Positions 59,081-64,000 of a stretch of 64,000 nucleotides of DNA are shown piece after piece (positions within the stretch are counted from its first letter, which is position 1; the number at the start of each line of letters is the position of its first letter). The position numbers and the translations under genes are program-made. The notes under the pieces are model-generated. The model saw nothing but the letters and a program-made list of their open reading frames with translations, did not search any database and had not been told where the DNA came from. Source of the DNA: Triops longicaudatus (taxonomy: Eukaryota; Arthropoda; Branchiopoda; Notostraca; Triopsidae); the NCBI GenBank assembly GCA_022885665.1, contig JAGQDJ010000056.1:62001-126000 (forward strand), read 5' to 3'.

Positions 59081-60132
59081 TTTCTTCCAGTGTTAAGATT
59101 TGAAGTGCGAAACACGTTTTTGCAAGCATTTTTTTTCCTTTACCTTATTTTATGTAGTACAGTAAAATCTCGCTATAAAATACACGCATGGGGAACGGAT
59201 TTTCCCCTCTTTTAATCGATTGTGCAATTTAGTGAAGAACTACAGAAGATACAAACATTAACCAGTAAAATTGAGTGACAAAGAGCCAGAAACGTTTGCA
59301 GATGTCTTCAGCTTCAAGAGCGCACGCTCTAAACGTTAAAAAAGCATAATAGCTTTCAAGCATTCCAGTGAAGCTTAGAATCTCGCCTAATATTTTTTGG
59401 TGAGGGACATTCAAACATTTAAGACATTATACTTACGTATACAAAAGACAGGTAACTTGTAACATTCCGTACGAGAAAGCACGCTAGGCAACGCGTAAAA
59501 TAGAAACTAGAGCACATGTGTGTAATGCAAGTGTAGAACTGCTAAAACCGTTCTATGAATAGACTTTCTAGCCTAACTGCTAGAAATCGTTTCTTTTCCC
59601 GAGCGAAGAAATGGACAGAGAAAGAGGTAACTTGGATAGATTTCATCGATATACAGTAGCTCCCTATAATTCTTAAGTATTTCTATACACCTCACTAGTC
59701 TACTCAGGAAAATCATCCCAAAAAGCGCTAATAACATTCTCCCCTTCAATAAGCCCAACTTCGTTTCTTCCTGTTTCTCATCAAAAGCTGTGTGGTTGCT
59801 TTCAATAAGTAGTGATTGTGAATGGACTTCGTGTTTTAGCGATGTATTGATTAGTTTATAAAAATAGAGTTGAATGGAATGGCGATCAGGCTACATTACA
59901 CGAATCACCAAAAAGTGATTGGCCCATCAAATAACAGTTACAACCAAAAGTTCCAGACCTTTATCAATCGGAGCTCAATATAAAAGTGTTCAATTAATTT
60001 TTGAGATTGAACATAGAATATTCTGTTTTAATACGTATCTGTACGTCGGAATGTGGAACCTCAAAATCCATATTGATTTTACAACTTTAATCAATGTCTG
60101 ATTTGATCGACTTTATTTCTCTCTTTCGACGT

Positions 60133-60204
60133 GGCCTGTTGGTCTAGGGGTATGATTCTCGCTTCGGGTGCGAGAGGTCCCGGGTTCAATTCCCGGACAG
60201 GCCC
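60133..60204 (+). tRNA. tRNA-Pro (CGG)
   Basis: A 72-nt cloverleaf. The acceptor is GGCCTGT with ACAGGCC, the anticodon loop TTCGGGT (anticodon CGG) and the T-arm CCGGGTTCAATTCCCGG. A T8 terminator starts at about 60207. Confidence 0.96.
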
Positions 60205-60359
60205 GATTTTTTTTACGGTTTCACTTTTTATAATTTTTCCCTTCCTGTTTTCCACAGAAGATTTCATGTACGGCACAGCTAAGATTAATTAGTATTTTTA
60301 ATTTTACTTTCATAACTAGTTCTTTTAGTTAATAAAAAGAAAATTGCACCGCGATCTAT

Positions 60360-60373
60360 GTTGCCATAGCAAC
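60360..60373 (+). promoter_or_regulatory. Consensus X-box (RFX site) upstream of TUSC2
   Basis: GTTGCC-AT-AGCAAC fits GTNRCC-N(0-3)-RGYAAC without a mismatch and is nearly palindromic. It lies 56 bp before the TUSC2 start codon. RFX factors use this site in ciliary and some other promoters. Confidence 0.55.
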
Positions 60374-60428
60374 GGTGATGGAGCGACATTGTAAGCTAAA
60401 CATCCTTCTTACATAAACGACAACAAAT

Positions 60429-60891
60429 ATGGGAGCAAGTGTCAGTAAAACGTCTTCCTGGCTTCAAAGCCAATTCTCTGGCAGAACTGAAGGAGAAGAG
60501 CCTACATCAAACAAAGGAAAACCCCCGCGTTATACAGGGACGGTTCTTGTTTACTCGAGGAAAGGGTAATTAAATCGTATTACCGATAATCGTTAATACG
60601 TACAAATTTTTTCACGTGATATTAGGTCCATGTATTTTGACGAAGACGGTGATCTCGCACACGAATTCTACGAAGAAGTCAGAGCGTCGAAAAATATACC
60701 TAAAGCGACTATGAAAAGAATTCATTCAAACCTCAGGCCACAGGCAAGAAATACATTTAAAACAAAACAATAGTTTTCGAGGACCATCAATAAGTTAACG
60801 ATTATTTTTTTTGTTCCGAATTCAGGGAGAAGTGGAATACGATCATCCTCGGCTTAATGTCGATTTCCCTCATGTTATGTATCAAGGCTAA
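60429..60891 (+). CDS. TUSC2: Tumor suppressor candidate 2 (TUSC2/FUS1)
   Basis: A small, myristoylated, mitochondria-associated protein linked in mammals to calcium handling and apoptosis. Three exons: 60429-60565, 60626-60743 and 60826-60891, totalling 106 aa (human 110). MGASVSK gives an N-terminal myristoylation signal (Gly2, Ser6). The conserved core SMYFDEDGDLAHEFYEEV follows, then IHSNLRPQ at the exon 2 end, and the C-terminus has YDHPRLNVDFPHVMY. The second intron uses a GC donor (CAG|GCAAGA ... TTCAG). This is required by the frame and by the conserved PQG junction. The gene converges on the coiled-coil gene, with 212 bp between the stop codons. Confidence 0.95.
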
Positions 60892-61103
60892 ACTTTCACA
60901 AAAACTACTCCAGAATGTTCTTGATGTTGTATATAAAAACCAAAGCTTTTGTACAAAGTTAAGAAAAAACATGGTTTCACTGGTCTGTCAACAAACGACG
61001 TGAGCTTATTTCTTTTCACACGGTATCAAAAGTAAACTCCACACGTCTCGCAATACTATTGTTTCCATGGACGGCAAATTAGTTTCAATCGCAGAGCTTA
61101 TGA

Positions 61104-63576
61104 CTATGAATATTGGTCCTTGGTTTTCGTACTCGCGACAATTTCTGCGACATCACTCGGCGGCATTGAGATCACTTGCAGTTCGACTTCCTGTAACCGC
61201 TTCCGCAGCTTCCAAATCAGTTTGGCGTATTGCAGATTTTTCTAAAGAACGAGGGAATCGTTGAAAAAAGTTGAAAACTTATGAGCAAATAAAAAAGTAC
61301 GACGAAAATGACGGAAATAAGAATAAAATTAAATAAAAAAAACGTAGAGATAAAAATAATAAAAAATTGTCAACGACCATAAATAGCACAATAGAACTTC
61401 TTTACAATGAAACCTTTTATAACGAACCCTCAGCAATGGTAGACGGAATTTAAGGTCCCGAGCTATGTAAGTGTGAAAAACAGTCCGGAATAACTAAGTT
61501 AAAAACATAATGAAAAAATTTTCTTTTCTTTAAACAGCTTCATTATAACGAGATTATACTGTAATTTATCAATAAATACATAATAAGTATGAGGTAAGTA
61601 ATACACATATTAGTCAGAATGGCCAAACAGTCCAAAGCTCTGGAATCGATGGAAAAAAAAATTGCAACTAAAATTCAAGAGGCGTATAAGATTGTAAGCG
61701 ACTTCAAGCGGAGAACTTACACTTTTAAGAGAATTTAAATTGCTGAGTTCTTTCTCATGCCGCTCTTCCATTTCACGCATCTGGAGCGTTAATTTTTCCA
61801 CCTATTCGGTGAGAAACAATATATTATTAAAAAAAAATTGGGTAAAAAATCTCTGCTTTCTTACGTTTTGAGAATTTGATGCTAGTTGAGTTCTCTCAAT
61901 TCGCAAATCTGCGCATTCGTTCTTGACAACTTCAAAGGTATTCTTCAGCGACTCGTATTCTTGTCGAATTCTGTCCAATTGTTCGCACGTCAATCGAAAT
62001 CTTTCTTCCATTCCACCTAGTTTTTGGTTGCACCGCACAATTTCTTGCTTGCTTTCCTGGAATCATTCATAAAACATCCATACGATCATCTTAAGATGAA
62101 TTTAACAGGAAATTAAATCTACTTGAAGTTTGTTATCAAGATCTCGCCGTTCATTCTCCTGCTTTCTCAGAAACTCCAATTCTGCCTTTTGGTACCGGTC
62201 AATTGCCGTGCTTAGCTCTTTTTCCCGTATTAGTAATTTGCTGCTAACGTGCTGGCAGCTTTGAGCCTCGGATTCGAGTTTCCTTTGAAGCTCTGTGAGG
62301 AAGTAGGTTGAATAAACACGTAAGAAGAACAAAGGTACAGAAAAGAAAGAGTTAACCTTGGCAAAGCTGATTCAAATTAGCTTTGTCCGTTTCCATACAG
62401 CTAATCTCTTGAGCGTGATTCAGTGCCAAGAAGTCGAGTTGCCTTTTGTGTAGTCCTAATGCTTCTTCTAATTGCCCTTTGACTAAAGTTAAGTCCCTAG
62501 ACAGCTGCTGGATCTGACGCTCCAATTCCTTCTCGTGCTCTTGCGAAGATCGGTAATTAAATTCTGCAGATTCCAATTGTCGTCGCAAATCGCCATTTTC
62601 GACCTTTATAACAGTTCTTAGTCGGATTTGTGGAAATAAAGAATTACGGACTTCAAGACGATGGTGTTCGGCTTTCCATTCCCTCTCTTGTTGAGTGTGA
62701 CTCATTCTTAGGGTTTCTAACTGGGTTGCTAATTTTGCTTTTTCTTCGAGAGCTAAATCCGCTTCTTGCTGAAGAGACGTAAACGCCGTTCGCATGAGCG
62801 TTATTTCTTTCCTCCATTGCTCTTTCTTCCGTAACCAGGTGGATTTTAGTTTCTTGAGCTGTTTGGTTAGCTGTGCTTTGTCCTTTTCTAACGAAATTTT
62901 CTATTAAAAAATGAATTATTATGAGTATAAAAAGTAAATGCATAAATGTATAACATGTGTAAAATAACGAAAGATTCTAATCAGAAATGCGTACTTTTGA
63001 TTGAGTCGTAGTTAAGATAGTTCTTTTCTCGTAGTGTGATCTTTCTTGCGTTTCGGCAACGGCTTTTATCAGCGAGTCTGTTTGTATATGCAAGTGTCGC
63101 AGAGCGTTTTGGGCTTCTTCTAATGCGTTCTGCGTTACAACCAGTTTGGAATTGCAACGGTGTTCGAAACTCGCTTGAATTTGGCTAGCTAATAGGTTGT
63201 CTTCCAAGACAGTTTCAAGCTAAGATTTGTATGACGTTAGTGTATATGCAATACAGGAGTTGTTTGGAATTCAAAACCTTTTGGGAAAGCTGCGAAATAA
63301 AAGCGTCTTTCGATGCGACGTCCGATTGGAGTCTTTTGATAAGTTCGCTGTTTTCTCGGTGAGATTTCTCTGTGTCCAAACGCAATCGCTGTAGTTCTTG
63401 GTCTTTTCTTGAGACAAAAGAGAAATTTCAGAATGTGAATTTTGAAGATCTTTTTTTTACCTCGAAAATTCGGATTTGAGCAATAAGAAATTGGTTTTAA
63501 ACTGCTCGGCTCTTATTCTTTCACTTTGTAAAGCTGTGTACACATCTTCTTTTCCACTAGGAGAAGATGATTGCAT
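61104..63576 (-). CDS. Coiled-coil protein, family not recognised
   Basis: Eight exons: 63461-63576, 63278-63407, 62995-63219, 62357-62900, 62123-62292, 61865-62056, 61721-61801 and 61104-61241, totalling 531 aa with all phases consistent. It is almost entirely coiled coil, rich in E, Q, K, R and L, without a globular domain. Examples are LHIQTDSLIKAVAETQERSH, HEKELERQIQQLSRDLT and RLTCEQLDRIRQEYESLKN. It ends with a basic segment (YAKLIWKLRKRLQEVELQV) and a short polar tail. ERIRAEQFKTNFLLLKSEFS near the start faintly recalls centriolar proteins such as CEP83, but I cannot support an orthology. A 48-nt in-frame stretch (62604-62651) could be an intron. The start is the first Met after an in-frame stop; an upstream exon is possible. 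Confidence 0.75.
61387..61562. mobile_element. MITE in the last intron of the coiled-coil gene
   Basis: Left side ACAATAGAACTTC and TTTATAACGAACCC, right side TTCATTATAACGAG followed by ATTATACTGTA. Interior tagacggaatttaaggtcccgag and aacagtccggaataac fit the family in reverse orientation. Partly decayed. Confidence 0.65.
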
Positions 63577-64000
63577 TTTCGCCGGAATTAGTTTTTCATT
63601 TAAATTTTCCAGTCAAACGAAGCACCCGTCTTCGACCAAACATAGATTTTTTAAGTTTCTGACTAAGAGATGGCACCACAGGCAAAGAACAGTTAATTTC
63701 TGTCGAACTCAACAGAAGAATTAATTCGAAATACAAGAATTTCTCAGTTTCTTAGACAACTATGCATAATGAATCTTTGAGTTATTTAGCTTCGCAACTC
63801 ATACAGTATAATGCTAATTCCTATCAAATCACTGGACATTGTAAAAATGTGCACTGTGAATTATTTCTGCCATTAAAAAAAGAAACTCACGAGAGGCCTA
63901 ATCTACTTTAATTTGATTTTATAATTTATTTAATTATTGATTATATAATGTATTTTTTAATTTTTACTTTATCTTTTGGAAATTTTCTTTACATTACAAA
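63577..64000. other. Right edge, no feature recognised
   Basis: The upstream flank of the coiled-coil gene. AT-rich, with no ORF or RNA seen. An untranslated first exon could lie here. Confidence 0.5.

Noticed and set aside
58767..59096. A 109-residue frame across the tRNA-Arg genes
   Set aside because: Its repeated peptide is just the translation of the two tRNA-Arg copies.

Overview
The window is nuclear DNA of an animal. The coding genes are cut into short exons by GT-AG introns, mostly 60-120 bp, with a few of 0.5-5.5 kb. They encode metazoan proteins: an axonemal dynein heavy chain, rabenosyn-5, the spliceosomal cyclophilin CWC27, a GlcAT-I type glucuronyltransferase, inositol-pentakisphosphate 2-kinase, a BTG/Tob protein and TUSC2. 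The sequence is AT-rich and carries Tc1/mariner-pogo and hAT elements and TTAGG-like motifs. A pair of genes belongs to a membrane-anchored family that I remember from invertebrates. I infer an invertebrate, possibly an arthropod or crustacean, but no marker settles the phylum.

Layout. 1-6188 (-): 5' half of an axonemal dynein heavy chain, running off the left edge. 6431-7960 (+): five identical tRNA-Lys(TTT) genes, four of them in a ~218-bp tandem array. 8185-11464 (-): rabenosyn-5, with a decayed pogo/Tigger element in an intron. 12249-12455: a hAT-type MITE with its 8-bp target duplication. 12620-15670 (-): CWC27. 15671-20161: no gene seen. 20162-27531 (+): beta-1,3-glucuronyltransferase with a 5.5-kb first intron holding a second pogo/Tigger copy. 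28289-30698 and 30974-33989 (+): tandem nine-exon paralogues of unknown function. 34281-37046 (-): IPK1. 37047-43611: no gene; its right part is probably the BTG 3'UTR. 43612-44208 (-): intronless BTG/Tob gene. 44209-57491: 13 kb without a recognisable gene, with YY1-like and CRE-like sites near the BTG end and one assembly gap. 57492-59080 (+): three tRNA-Arg(TCG) genes. 60133-60204 (+): tRNA-Pro(CGG). 60429-60891 (+): TUSC2. 61104-63576 (-): an unassigned coiled-coil protein.

For each multi-exon gene I chose splice sites so that phases match. The exon lengths then sum to whole codons: dynein 1085 codons to the window edge, rabenosyn 517 aa, CWC27 497 aa, GlcAT 340 aa, paralogue pair 419 and 417 aa, IPK1 489 aa, TUSC2 106 aa, coiled-coil protein 531 aa. 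The genes are not an operon. Cilia are a possible partial theme (dynein, and X-box-like sites at dynein and TUSC2). No CRISPR array, rRNA or viral gene was seen. The most notable items are the tandem paralogue pair of unknown function, the young tRNA-Lys array and the dense MITE family with CGTTATAACG ends.
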